NCBI GenBank assembly: GCA_002900995.3
Contig: CM035304.1
Span: 4,852,134-4,916,133, forward strand
Source: Ganoderma boninense
Taxonomy: Eukaryota > Basidiomycota > Agaricomycetes > Polyporales > Polyporaceae
Length of the DNA stretch: 64,000 bases
Direction of reading: 5' to 3'
Below are positions 31,224 through 43,032 of this stretch, piece after piece (position 1 is the first letter of the stretch; the number at the start of each line of letters is the position of its first letter). The translations under genes were made by a program, and so were the position numbers. A model generated the notes under the pieces. The model saw only the letters and a program-made list of their open reading frames with translations. It searched no databases and was not told the DNA's origin.

Positions 31224-31817
31224 CTACTGGGTGCGGTGGGGCTGGGAGATAGGCCGTGGCTGTCGGTGGTCCCTGCGGGAGTTGCTTACGGGCGCGGTCG
31301 CGTCCGCGCCTGTATTTGACCTCAGGGCTGGTGGTCGCGTTTGTTTGCTGCTTTCTCCGCCTGAGTTCCTCTGATAGGTGGTCGGGCGGCGTCTCCGTTC
31401 TGGCTCGTTTCTGCGCCCGCCCGGGGATGGGCGCCCCGTGCCTGTCGAGGCCGTCGGTGACAACATTATCGAAGTTGAACGGCTTCTCCGACTCGAGGGC
31501 GCCTTCGCCGATAGAGTCCTTGGGGCCTCCGTTAGTGTTGTGTTGGCGAGGGCTACGTGTTGGAGCCTGCTTACTAGAATGTGGACGGTCTCAGTGCTTG
31601 AGTTACCGTGTACTGAGAAGCCTCTCTCGGGCCACATGTAGTTTTCCGGGAGGGGGCGGTCGTTGTCGCCGCTACTCTCGCCCGGGCTGCGGTCGCCTGC
31701 GCCTAGGTTTGGCAGTGCGGATTCGTGTCGCTCCTGTCGAATCCTGGCAGCGGCGTCTCGTAGGGCTTGGTTCGGGGCTGCCGTCGGCGGTGCGCCGGGT
31801 GGGGGTACTGCCCGCAC
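31224..31817 (-). CDS. Upstream frame of LINE ORF1 (uncertain)
   Basis: A 197-codon frame, Pro/Ser/Arg-rich, whose TAG overlaps the start of the ORF1 frame. It may be the N-terminal part of ORF1 separated by a one-base shift, or an unrelated open stretch in GC-rich DNA. It contains no motif. Confidence 0.3.
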   Translation of the reverse strand: MRAVPPPGAPPTAAPNQALRDAAARIRQERHESALPNLGAGDRSPGESSGDNDRPLPENYMWPERGFSVHGNSSTETVHILVSRLQHVALANTTLTEAPRTLSAKAPSSRRSRSTSIMLSPTASTGTGRPSPGGRRNEPERRRRPTTYQRNSGGESSKQTRPPALRSNTGADATAPVSNSRRDHRQPRPISQPHRTQ

Positions 31818-34384
31818 TGGCGGTGATGAGCCATCTTCCGCGCTCGGGATCAGGACGCGGGAGGGGGAGGGGATTCACGGGGGTCTAGCTTCGCTTCCGC
31901 GAGTGCAGCCTGGAATTTATTGTGAGGGCCGAGTGTGCGTATTGCTGGGTGGGCCATTACCTCAGCATCCACTTTGGTTTTCGCCGCCTGTTTCCGGGCA
32001 GGGGGGAGCTTGATTTTCAGCGATCTGGGGGCGTACCTCCGTTTTCGCGTCGGGGGCAGTGCGCTGGCCTTGCTGCATGGGAGGCGGCGTGGTGTTCTGC
32101 GGCGGCATCGAGGATGGGCCATCGTGGCGTCCGCGGTTTCACCGGCTTTGAGCATCTCCTTCTGGAGTTGGGGAACGCTGGTAGGCGAGGGGAGGGGGTT
32201 GGTGCCAGTCGGGGTCTGCATGAGTGCGAGGGAGGGTCAGGCTGTCTGGGCTGTGTGCTCACGGTGGTGTCCTTCCATCCCTCTTCTTTTTACACAGCTC
32301 CAGCGTCGGTGTGGGAGGGGGGGCCGCCGGGCGTCGGGCGTTCCTTCCTCAGCCTCCGCTCTTCAGGTGGCCGCCTTGTGCCTTCGACTTGTTCCCGTTT
32401 CGCGTGCTGACGCGTTGCAGCTTCTTCGCATTCGGGTGGCTCCGGGCTGGTAGGGGTCAGGCGGCATCAGGCGTTGCCACATATTGGGATTGTCTGCCAT
32501 GGGGGGGTGCTTTGCTCTGCTTTGGGCAGGCGTCGGGTGGGCTTAGAGGCCGTCGCTTTCGTATTGGTTGCAGGACGTGGCGGCCGCGCGTGGATCGTGG
32601 CAGTTGGCGTTTGGCCATGCCGTTGTCGCGAAGGGGGGGGGACTGGTCGCTCTTCGGGTTTCACGGTGTGGGCGGTTGGGTGTTCTGTTTTGTCACTGCA
32701 GGGGTGTGGGAGGCAGGAACGGGGCATGTCTATGGTTTACGCTTGCGGGGCGTTGGTGGTTCTGACTAATGACATCCGTGCTATGTTGGGCAGGTACAGG
32801 CGTCATCTGCATCACGTGCTGTGCACGGACCGCCTCAGGCTTCCTCCAAGTTCCCGACACTGATCCTGCACTCTCCGGTATTTCCCATCCGCCAGTATCC
32901 GCCCTCTGCACAGTTGCACTCGTCGCCATAGTCCTCTTCATCCTCCGCTTCGTGCGCGGCATGCGGGTTCGGGGACGGCGGCGGCGGCGGCGGCGGGGAT
33001 TTCGGCCTAGTCGGCCTAGTCGGGGCTCGGTTAGCGTCCGCTCCCAGGTCTATGGCTGGGTTCGTCGCTGCTTCCAGGATGAGATCCCACAGCACCTTGA
33101 GGATGCTGGGGCTCGCCACTATCTTGGGGGCATCTGTGTTGGTGCGTGGCGTCAGGGCCTTGAGTCTCTTTTGTCCTGCTGGACCGCTCATTTTCTGGCC
33201 CCGCTGTTGGTCATGGTTAGCTTGAAGCTTGCGCCTCATGCAGCGGTGATTTCGTGGTGTGCTCACCCGGAGCCCAAGCATGGTATGGAAGAGCGTGGAT
33301 AGGGTGTGGGCCGCACTGATAGCCTTTTTCATAGGGCTCGCCAGTGGGAAGAGATGGCGCTGGGCCGTCGTCACTTGGTGGTCCTCGTGCGTTTGGGGCA
33401 GGGGTTTCCTGAGGCCCTGGGGGGGTCCTCCAGGGCTGCCCTCAGTCATTGGACTGTATGGTGGGGGGGGATCATTGGTGATTGGAAGGAGAGGAGTTGC
33501 GCGCATTGTCGTGGACGGTGGACTGGAGCAGTGATTATGGTTGCGGGGTCTGCTGTCCGTATTTATGTCTGCCAGCATTGGGTTCTTTAGCGAATGTGGG
33601 AGCGTAGAGTTGTTAGCCGACCAGCAGCCAGTTCTGGGTCCTCGCGTAGGCCGTTCGTTCTCTGGCTGGGGGGCGGATGGCCGGCGATCGGTACAGGATG
33701 TTCTTAGGTTGGAGGGTTCTTCCTCTGCTATATGCCATTAGCTCTGTTTGTCCGAGCTTGGCTCCGTCTCGGGGCGGTTTATCTTTGCTAGGTCAGTTGC
33801 AGTCTTTCCTCCCTTGCTGCACGTCATTGCAGTTCCTGCTATGCGGGGTCCGTTTCTGTCCGGGTCGCCTTGCGGGGCGCCGTCATCGTCGGCGTCAGTT
33901 GTGATGTTCGGCTCCCGGGCCGCTTTATCTTTATCTTATCTTATCTTATCTTTTCTCGTCCCGGCGCTCTGCTTCTCGCACCCCCTCGCCCGCTCGCCTG
34001 CATCCGCTGTTCCCTCGCGGGTTCCCCTCTGTATGGGTGTGCAGGGGGCCTTCCGGGTGGGTGGGCTTTCTGTGCTTCCCATGTTCGTATCGTGCGCGGT
34101 TGCAGCTATGAGTGTCCGCAGCCTTGCGTATGTTGCTCGCCTCGTGAGGCGGCTGCTCCGTGGAGCTAACGTGTGGTCGCCACGTCGTGGCTGCCCACGT
34201 CGTCCACCGTCTCTCGGTGGGTCTTAGGCCTTCCTGTCGTTGTGTTCGCTATCAGGTTTACATTGTCTCGGTGCCATGCCGTGCAAGAAGAATCTATAGC
34301 CCACTGCCATGCCGCCCCGAGAGGCATGGGTCGTGGGAAATTTCGCCGTGGTGGTGGTTGGTGGAAGAGGGGCTATCCGCTCGT
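31818..34384 (-). other. LINE 5' region (leader), no certain gene
   Basis: About 2.6 kb of GC-rich DNA read on the minus strand from the LINE 5' end. A 247-codon open frame at 32835-33578 is Pro-rich ([22 protein letters not shown]) with a CNCAEGGYW end; other short Pro/Arg-rich frames lie at 31850-32221 and 32467-32727. None shows a domain. The region could be a long promoter/leader, a decayed first ORF, or contain an old insertion. Confidence 0.4.
33924..33950 (-). promoter_or_regulatory. Tandem GATAAG array near the LINE 5' end
   Basis: Five consecutive GATAA units (three of them GATAAG) on the coding strand of the LINE, about 430 bp from its 5' end. LINE promoters are internal and near the 5' end. 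This array may be a GATA-factor binding cluster like that in the solo LTR, or just a microsatellite. Confidence 0.4.
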
Positions 34385-34544
34385 AGGGTACGTTTTTATT
34401 CACATTGACATAGTAGGCTTCAAGCCTGAACCTGGTCTGGCACAATTTGCTTATACTTCAACGCAGATAGAGATGACTCAAGAGACAGAGGCGCTGCTCA
34501 AAACAGTGCATATGGGGACTCGGAGGAAGGTCAGGAAATTATAG
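34385..34544 (+). pseudogene. Displaced 3' piece of the kinase-like gene
   Basis: Begins inside the LINE target duplication and reads GYVFIHIDIVGFKPEPGLAQ, then to TAG 34542-34544. Removing the LINE and one duplication copy places it directly after 23390. The frame does not match exon 2 directly, so an intron or an older frameshift must also lie in between. It is protein-like and resembles the tail of the short kinase-like family. Confidence 0.5.
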
Positions 34545-35036
34545 CTGGGGCGCATGCGCAGTGACTGTTCTTCATCCGCAACAGCGAGTAGGAAGGACCA
34601 AGGCATGACTTTGCATGCGTAAATACTGTAATTGTGCAACGTATCATGGCTGTTATATGAAAAATCATCAACAAAAAATCAGTCTAGGCACCGATCATGA
34701 TACCTCAACACGGCGCCGCTCAGTGAGTTACGGACTGGCACGGTGTTGAATAGACCCGGACTTCTTGAAGGAACCAGGATTCAAATGCTGCGACTAAGCC
34801 ACAATGTCAGTGCCTCTGCCTCCAAACGACACCTCGCCAGCAATTGGCGAAATGTATCAATATGCATGCAACGTTGAATGGCGGTGCGCTAGGTTGCACT
34901 TGCGGCCAGAGGAGCCGGCTGCTCGACGAACGCATTGCATAGACGCCCGAAAAGGTTCGATACGAGGCTCGAGCTTGCCAGCTCTCTCACAACATCCCGC
35001 ACCGCCAACTGCGCACACGCCGCTTCGTGAATCCTA
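34545..35036. other. Interval without recognised gene
   Basis: Contains a weak tRNA-like stretch on the minus strand (about 34735-34805) that does not fold convincingly. Nothing else is supported. Confidence 0.4.
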
Positions 35037-35770
35037 CAGTTGCGGACAATCAAACTCGACAAAAAACTTGACCGATTTTTCTAGCCTTCCGAAATAGCCG
35101 GAAACGGTGGGAAACAGTGTATTATGCATCGTAGAGGACGGAGGAAAGGATTTGTACGAGCCGATTTCCCTCCAGCCCACTTTTGGGGTTTGAGGGCCAA
35201 AAATTTGGCGTACCCCCCAAAATATTCGTAAAAATCATGAAAAATACGGCAATCGACTCCTTTCGAAGAGCTGAAGATGATTCCGACAAAAACAAAAGCT
35301 TCTATCGAGCCGTTAAGCGCTAAAATATTCACAAAGTTGGGCGTCAAGCCCCTGGATTAGGCAGCAAGTACATCAAGTACATCAGAAAATGCTTCTCGTA
35401 CTGCGCACGCCTCAATGGTCGATGCCCGACCGCATTCCCATGCCCAACAGTGGACATGGATGGGACAATCGGTCGTCGGCGGTCCCATATAAAGACACCC
35501 TCCGGCCATCAGTGAGCGCTAATGAGCGCTTACTCAGGTGCACAAGGTGGTATACCCGGCCCGTAGGGCGCCTAAGGTGCCCCAGGGGGGCAAAGGGAGC
35601 GTTGAAATGGGCCAAAAATTTGGCGCACCCTATTTTGTCGTGGGAAAAACTTCGGAGGTGTGTTTTTGGACGTTTTCAGCTATTGCGAATCCATTCCCGG
35701 GCACAGCGCCCGTCAGAAAATTCGATTTGGGCGTCAACCCCGTTTTGTCGAGTTTGATTGTCCGCAACTG
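35037..35770. mobile_element. Tc1/mariner-like MITE (734 bp, TA duplication)
   Basis: Perfect 28-bp terminal inverted repeats starting CAGTTGCGGACAATCAAAC, flanked by TA at 35035-35036 and 35771-35772. There is no transposase motif. Inside are two related direct segments (about 35190-35355 and 35605-35745) sharing GGCCAAAAATTTGGCG and GGGCGTCAA, so the element looks built from a duplicated half. Confidence 0.85.
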
Positions 35771-35772
35771 TA

Positions 35773-37938
35773 GGCCTCCCGCTAATGGAAGTCCGCGAGC
35801 AGTAGCTCGGCGTGAATGCATGGCAGTCCTCCTCCCCAGCCCCTCTTCGCTCGCGCTTTTGCTCTCACTGCAGGCTCCTAGTCGCTGCCTCGTCTTCACC
35901 GTCATATGCTTCAGTCGCGCCTTCACAATCCCCCAAGACGAGTCGTATATCTGCCGGTGCACGGGACTCAAACAGGATGGTTGGAAGATTAGAGAGAGGA
36001 AACAGAAAGTCGAGAGGAACGGCTGAAAACAGGACACCTAGTAAGTAGCTTCTACCCCTCCTTCGTGCACATTCCAGCTCTGATACTCCATCGGTGTACT
36101 TACAGCGCATTATTCACGGGAATCTGTCCACATCGTCGCTGTCCGGAGCCCATCAAGCTGGAAGATTTGGATCTCTGGTGACCCGCTCTCCGTCGTCTCC
36201 CTGCAAGTCACATCGCTTACTCTCAAGCATTTCTCGTGAGCACATCAAGCAGTTCCTTCGACACTTCAGGTTGCCACTCCTTGCCCATCCCTCTCTTGAA
36301 AATCTCTGCCGGGACTTTCCGCTCCACTCTCGAGCCCATCGAGAAGGCTGGACTGTTGAGAAGATCAAGCGTCAGCGTGATCGTGTTTGTAGGCGGCTCG
36401 TCCTGTATCCCCCATATAGGCAAGGTCCTATGTGCTCTCTCTGTGTCATCTCCGTGCCGGGCTGTGGGACAGCGTTGTTGTGGTGGCTCGGCCCTGGTAG
36501 GGTGTGGGTGCACCTCGGAGTGGTGACGAAGAAATCACAGGGCGAGGAGGACTGCTGGCCGGTGCTGAGAGGCTAGCCGTTCGAGATGTGCACTATTATG
36601 GTCAAAGGTGCGTGAGCAACACGCAATATGCTATAAGCGTATCAGGATGCGATGCACATCAGCAGAAGTCACGAGGTCTCAGGCAGATTCTCATAATGGC
36701 GAGACACTTCATAGTGGTGTGGATAGTGGAGGAGAGGTGCGCCTGATGCGCTTGCGGGCCCTGTCCCGCCATTCCGCACCTCATCACACCCTTTCGTCGT
36801 CAGGACCTCGCATGCATCAAGCAATGACGCATGAGGAGTCTGGAGATAGTGGGCCCGAGCAGAAGATGAGGCCGGTATGGCCGGGATTGTACATGAAGTC
36901 CCTGGTTATTGCTGTGACATTGTTAGAGAACGCGTCTAAGCACACAATGAGCCATGATCTGAGGCGTGCAGAGTCGACAAAAGAGGTGATTCACTGCTCT
37001 GAGCGAGGGTTGAATGGGCGCGGGCCGGGGACTTGACTGAAATACGAGATGAGTTGGGCAAGTACGATACTATGATACTGCACTGAACTAGGCGGATTAC
37101 GCGGGGGGCGAAAGGTCGTCAAAAGCCTAGCTCAGAGTGCTGACACCATGCGCGAGGACGCACCTGAGAGAAATCGAAGATGGACAGGAGTATAAGGAGG
37201 ACGCACAGTCACCTTCAGGCTCCTAAAGCCCATATGATTCCGGAAAGTAAGCATACCCATGCGATCTGAACCGGTAGGAAAGTGCGCAAACACTCATCTA
37301 GGATCGGAACGGACAAAGCGGGAGCCTGCGCTTGGCTTCGAAAACGTTATCTAGAAGCCAGAGTCCAGAAATGAAGGCAATTCTAGTGGGGTAGCGAAGG
37401 AAACTCCACGATGATGAACAGATGAGTTGTGCAGGAAGCAAGCAAGCATATTTTCTACGCCGTCTGGAGTGGTCAGTTTCTCTCTTTCTCTCCGCCGAGT
37501 CGAGTCTCGCGCTAACTAGTATTGCCAGCAAATACATATAGTTTGGTGCGTCACCTACGCCATGAGGTTATTTATGATCATGGACTACTCTCTTTGGAGG
37601 TCTACTGACATGTCTAATAGCACCAGCATCTCCACTGGTTGTCGTATGTGAGGCTTTTCGCCGTCCAAGCCCCAGGCGCACACGCATGGCGAGGCACAGG
37701 TCACGTTTCCGATCCGCACCTCGGCCTCAAGCCTCTGTGCGTGCCGTTAATGAATCGGAGCACTGCGGCTCCATGACACACTGCTTACAGGCATCCTCAA
37801 GGCCTCACGTTGTATTGTACGCCTTTCCTCTTCACGGGTACATGTCTCTTGCTTACCCACCATTAGGACGCTATCTTGCCCTTAAGTCAACCTCAGTTCT
37901 CGGTCGAATTCTCGTAACTCCCCCACGAACTAGACGAC
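35773..37938. other. Long interval without recognised gene
   Basis: Open frames here are short and lack domain, intron or codon signals in either strand. It may contain a promoter for the rightward gene at 37939 and transposon relics too decayed to name. Confidence 0.4.
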
Positions 37939-40206
37939 ATGCTACATGCCACCTTCCTCCGAGTCTTCCGTCCTATCACTGCACCATTCGACTCAGAAAG
38001 GTCACGCCAATTTGACTCGCTTGCTGGGCTCGCCGTCGGACCCCAAGTGTGTGAGCGTGACAAGGACGATGAGAGCAGCGACGGCGACAGGAACTTGAAC
38101 ATAAACGACCACGACTTCCGCCTCAGTGTCGACTCAGACAACACCCCGCTCCTGGCACGAAGGCACTCCCCACAACCGTCTACTTCCACCACGACTACTG
38201 TGACGGTCACCGCAAGTGGGGAGATTCTTCACACCGGCCCGTCACACGTCTACTGGAAGACACCGCACTTGGACTCGGCCATTGTCTTGGAGTCACGAAG
38301 GTCGAGCAGCCGAACGGGCGCCGCGAACTCGAACTCCGTGGACTGTGCAAGCGTATGTTCCCACCCGCCCACTTCGCCCATCCGCTGGGGCTACCACGCA
38401 CTTAGTCGGTCAGTCTCTTCGCCTTCGTTGCTATCCCCGCCTTCCAACGCACCCGCCGCTCGGGAGTACAAACCGTCGTCCCTAGGGCGACAAAGCTTGC
38501 GATCGCTCAGGCTTCCCAGAGACTCTTTCTCCGCGTCCGAATCCTCCGATGCGGAGAGTGCTCATTCACTTCACGATGAACATCCTGCCCTTCCGAAGCA
38601 GTTGTCCCCAATCCACGAACAGCAAGTCCCGTTTCCGCCACACAGGAAGCTCTCGGTGGACAGCGTACGCACACCGGATTCCGCCCGCACGTTCGACAGG
38701 ATCAGTGAGCACACTCCTTTCGTCACCCTTCCTCATGCCCCACTTAACTTCATCTACACCGCCCTCCGAATTCAGCCAGCCACTCCACCCACAGCACCTT
38801 CATCCATCGCCCGCTGAAGCGTTCCCTCAGCCAAACGTCCACCAGCACGCATCTGTCCGCCATGTCTTCCCCTCCTCCCCCAAGCATACCACCCCTCGAT
38901 CTCCGTCCGAACTTCCAGGCCACGGTTAGCAGTGTCCCTGCGCAGGGCCGGCAGTTCCCCGTCATCCTGCAGCTCCCGACCCCGCGCAAGTCGCGCCTGC
39001 CCGCGCCGACGCTGCCCACAGTGATCGGCAGCCCGCGCCAGACGAACATGGTCTCTGTGATATACGAGGACGGCGCGTCCGCCAGCGCGAGCACACGCTC
39101 AAGCGCGTACGAGACCGCCCCCGCGTCGCCCAACGAGCTCAGCGCGGAATCTTCGGAGCGCCTGCCGCTCGACGGGCTCCAGGACCTCTTCGTCGACCCG
39201 GACGACATCAAGACGAACCCCAGCCGGGGCTCCGCGGACACGAGCGGGACGGCGAGCACCGCGCGTCCTGCGGGCATGCGCGACCACCATCCACCCCGCG
39301 TCGCCGTCTGGCACGGACGGGGAGCCGGACACGCGCCCGAACAGTCTCAGCACTAGAAGGAACAGTCCCGCCGTGCCGCGCCCGCACAACCCCGTCCCGC
39401 CGAGCACGCACTCGCGCCTGGAGACGCCGCGCAACTCGGATTCTGGCGTGCTCCTGCGCCCACTGCCCCCGTCCCCGGACTGGCTGTCGGCGGCCGGCCC
39501 CGAGGCGCCGTTCCTTGCGCCTTCGAATTCAGAAGCAGGGTACCAGGACCAGCGCAGTTGGCTCAAGGGCGGCACGTCGATATCGATCGGATCCGCGCCA
39601 TTCGTGCACCCGCCGCGCGCCAACACGCGGAGGGAGCGGGCGGCGCACGCGCGCGCGCTGTTCTGGGCGGGCTTCGTCGTGCCGTGGTGCTGGCTCATCG
39701 GCGGCTGGCTCCTCGACCGCGAGGGCGAGCCGGAGAGTGCGGGTGCGGGACCACTCCTTCCGCTCTGGCATCGGCATCGACGGCACGGCGCTGGCGGGGG
39801 GAGAGGGACACACGTCGCGGTCGACCGCGGAGATGGGTGCGAATATGGCGAGCTGGAGCACCACCCGCATGCGAAAGGCGTGCCGTACGGAGGCGGCGGC
39901 GGTGCACACGAGTCCAGAGGCGGTGACAGGGCAGATGCAGATCTAGAGAAGAAGAGGGCGAAGGCCACGACGTCGTGGTACCCGCTCTTTGCTCCGTCCG
40001 TGGAGTCGCTCGCGCCGTCGACACGCAGCCTCGGCTCGGCTCACAAACACAAACACAAACTGAGGATCTTGCACGACCACGGGGCGCGCGGCGTTGATCC
40101 GTGGATAGCCAGGTGCCGCGTTGCGGCGGGGGTGAGTGGCGTGTTCATCTTCGCGGGGTTCGTGGTGGCGATGGTGTTCGCTGCGGGGGTGCACGTCTCC
40201 GCATGA
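37939..40206 (+). CDS. Serine-rich basidiomycete membrane protein (apparent frame break near 39.27 kb)
   Basis: Exon 1 37939-38704, intron 38705-38775 (GTGAGC...CAG), then a continuous frame to about 39270, after which the coding frame shifts and runs to TGA 40204-40206. The first 500 residues are Ser/Thr/Pro-rich with phospho-site-like stretches (SASESSDAESAHSLHDE). The C-terminal third contains ERAAHARALFWAGFVVPWC with WLIGGWLL, then WYPLFAPSVESLAP, a basic linker and a final hydrophobic segment (GVFIFAGFVVAMVFAAGV). This layout recurs in basidiomycetes as an uncharacterised serine-rich membrane protein with a long cytosolic N-terminus. The frame change (39240-39290) shows no GT-AG intron, so it is a frameshift, an assembly error or an unusual junction. 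Confidence 0.6.
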
Positions 40207-41003
40207 GTCGTGACCGAGGAGGCGTGTGCGATCGCGAGACCCGGGTTGATCCTCCTGGACAGTGCCATGCTACTTCGGACCCTACTGACGGTTGAGCACC
40301 ATGTTGTACGGATAGAGATGTACTTACACACTGTATGTTGCTACTCCTTGCATGTCGTGCACCATTCTTCAACAAGTTCCCGTGGCTGCTTCCGCAATAT
40401 TAATTGGAAACAGTGAAGCTCCAATGGATCTATCTGCTGAGGGGATCAAGGCGGTACAATCACACTCTCGTAGAGCGTGTAAGAGCGCGTACAGTATGTC
40501 TAAGAAAAACTTGCGTGCAACCTCAGGTTAGAGTCGTCGGACTCGCTTACATGGAATCAAGCCACGGGCTACGGCAACGGCCGGTGGGGAGATATCAGCC
40601 AACTGGTTCTGCAAGTGCACGATCGTGACTTCCTTCGCTCGAACTCAAAGTTCATCCTACTTACAGTCCTCCAATGGTCTGTTCATAACACCATCGCTTT
40701 ACGCATATCACAGCATTGCGGTAATGTTATGCGTGGTCTGTTCGTACCCTTGATATTCTGACAGAGCGCATTGCAGCACACGAACTTCACCCTCACCGTG
40801 TCATCACCGATCTGGCTACAACGGCACCAGCTTGGCCAGCCATAAAGCGGGATTTTGTGTTCCTCTCGCAGCATCACTGCAACCCCACGGCAATTACCAA
40901 CTTAAGGTGCTTCCGTCTCGTAAGCATATTACAAGTGTATTGCACTCTTGCTCGATCATCCGAATGCTGATGCGAGTCTTTGCTGAATGTATTATTCAAG
41001 ATT
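40207..41003. other. Interval without recognised gene
   Basis: AT-richer DNA between two rightward genes. It should contain the terminator of the membrane-protein gene and the promoter of the F-box gene. No repeat or RNA gene was seen. Confidence 0.4.
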
Positions 41004-42818
41004 ATGTCAATGGAAGATTCGAGTGATCCCGTCCAACGCTGGCGACCTCTTCCTCTCCCATCTGGACTCGCACCCGCAGATTTACATGCACAAGTACGTC
41101 GACGACTCTCCATGCTGGATAGCATAGAGAAGGAAATCGCCGTGGAGCGCTCCTCCCTTAACGTGGTCTGGAATCGAACATTGCCCTTCGATCGCCTGCC
41201 GCATGAGCTTCTTGTTACCATCTTCGCCCTCGTCGCGGATAACCTATCGGTCAAAGGTTCTCTCAACCTCCTTACTCAGCACCATCCGAGCGTCAAGCGA
41301 ACGACCCTCATTCTCGTCTGCCGCCACTGGCACGATGTCATCCACGCCTCTCCCCAGTTGTGGCGCGTCATTCATGTACGATCATCTGTATACACGGAGC
41401 GGGCTTTGTCATTCTCTACCCCAGCCACTATCGACGTTTTCTTCAACGATCGCCTGGCCGAGTCGAGAAACCTCAAATTGCTCCGACCTCACACTGACCG
41501 CCTTCGCTCCCTACACTTCCACATGATGGAGAAAGGATGGAAGGTGGTCACAGTTGCGCTTTTTCATGGAGCTCGTGACATGCCAACCTTGGAAAATCTA
41601 GACCTACCTTTCCACTGGGGGAAATCTCGGGATCCGAGGGACGGACAGTTTGTGGATCTTCAGCTCACTCCAGAGCGGTTTCCCCGTCTCCAGTCGCTCG
41701 CTGTTTCTCTTGTCGTGGCACCCGAAAACATCGGGGTGTATGCTCGCCTTTGCAAACTCTCTCTGGATACATGCCGTTGCGACTTCTCCTTTGAGCACTT
41801 CCTAGATGCATTGGCTGCGGCCTCAAATCTTGAGAGCCTAGAGCTGGACTCTACTCTGCAACGCATCCAGGGAGACTGGGTGGAACGCATCGTCACCAGT
41901 AGGGGCCCACTGCCGCTGTGTCATCTCAAGTCGCTCGCGTTGGTCAACCATCCTCCTATCTACACCTCTCGGTTTCTTTCTTACATCTTACTGTCGCCAA
42001 CCGCGTCAGCCCGGATCTATAGTGACCTCTGGAATATTTCAGAGATGGATGTTACCGAAACCATTCCCGCCATCTTGCCACCAGACCCGGCCGCCGTCTT
42101 GCCTGCCCTGGCACTGGTGAAGCAGGCTGTCATTTCAGCGCTCGATCGCGAGTACTCGCTTTCCTGCTCCATGGAACCTCACAAACCAGGCCCGTCCCGT
42201 GCGTTTCCCCTCATCACACTCCAAGTCTGGTCCTCCGAGATCTCGGACTGGCACCACTTCTCCAACCGCGCGATGCGTGACCTCCTTCGCGTCTTCGCCT
42301 CGGCGCCCCTGACCACGCTCGACTTCTCTGGCGACTGCTGCGACGTCGCCATCGATACCTGGATGGAGGTTTTCAGAAAGTACGCTCTCCTGCAGACGCT
42401 GAGGCTGGGGGTGGAGACCCCCGTCGAGCCCGTCTTTGCTGGTCTTATGGACACGCCTGCGCCGCCAGACTCGCCCGTCCCATGTCCGCGGCTTCGATCC
42501 GTCTCTGTGGTTGGCCCATTCTTCGAGCCGAGCGTCGACGTGATGCTGCAGTGTCTGCGTGATCGTGCGGACAAGGACTATAGACTAGAGGACATTTCGA
42601 TGGATTTAGAGGGTAGCGACGAGGACCGCACGCTCATGGAGAGCCATTACATCCCCGAGTTGGAACACTTGGTGTCACAGGTTGCCTGGACTTTCACAAT
42701 CAGTGAGTGGCTTTTTCTTCTGTCGGTTTCCTCGCCGCCGAGGGTGTGAGCTGAATCGATGCTTATCACAACCCACGTTATAGATGAGTCAATTTCAAGC
42801 CTCGAGTTTTGGGTCTGA
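41004..42818 (+). CDS. F-box protein (Agaricomycete type), 577 aa
   Basis: Exon 1 41004-42702, intron 42703-42783 (GTGAGT...TAG), exon 2 42784-42818. It starts MSMEDSSDPVQRW. A coiled-coil-like lead (LHAQVRRRLSMLDSIEKEI) precedes the F-box (FDRLPHELLVTIFALV, then TLILVCRHWHDVIHASPQLW, residues about 60-125). The remainder has irregular leucine-rich segments (LRSLHFHM, LENLDLPFHW, LESLELDS, LRLGVETP). F-box proteins join substrates to the SCF ubiquitin ligase through Skp1; the variable LRR part would choose the substrate, which cannot be predicted. The family is strongly expanded in mushrooms. The short second exon gives a clean end (NESISSLEFWV). Confidence 0.85.
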
Positions 42819-43032
42819 ACCTTGGCACCCTGCCCGTTCCTAGCTGTCGTTTACAAGTCATCTAGCATCAACTTGCCCTGCACCGTTAGCATACTGATAT
42901 TTTTGTTGTCTTTGCGCAGCTTCTTTCATTCCTATACGTCGACGCGCACATGCGAAAGCGAGACATTTCCGCCCAGGCAGCGCGATGACCGCGCCTTTCC
43001 TGCATGTTCACCACGCGCGCTGGGACAGCTGC

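Larger units (their letters stand above)
23407..34384 (-). mobile_element. Near-full-length LINE (Tad1/L1-like clade), about 11 kb
   Basis: On the minus strand the element runs 5' (34384) to 3' (poly-A, seen as T-runs at 23407-23428). It is flanked by the 16-bp direct repeat AGGGTACGTTTTTATT at 23391-23406 and 34385-34400. It contains an ORF1 with a CCHC knuckle and an ORF2 with AP-endonuclease, reverse transcriptase and RNase H domains, the Tad1-type order. Full length is supported because both ORFs and about 3 kb of leader are present, whereas most LINE copies are 5' truncated. The length exceeds the 6-7 kb usual for Tad1 elements, so a nested insertion in the 5' third is possible. Confidence 0.9.

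Noticed and set aside
30103..31319. Long plus-strand open frames opposite LINE ORF1
   Set aside because: They arise from GC-rich, codon-biased antisense sequence; the minus strand carries the zinc knuckle and ORF1 features.
34735..34805. tRNA-like stretch on the minus strand (TGGCTTAGTCGCAG A-box)
   Set aside because: Arms do not pair and the B box is off consensus; too weak to annotate.
36094..36576. 160-codon plus-strand frame
   Set aside because: No domain, no intron structure, unlikely composition; probably a chance frame.
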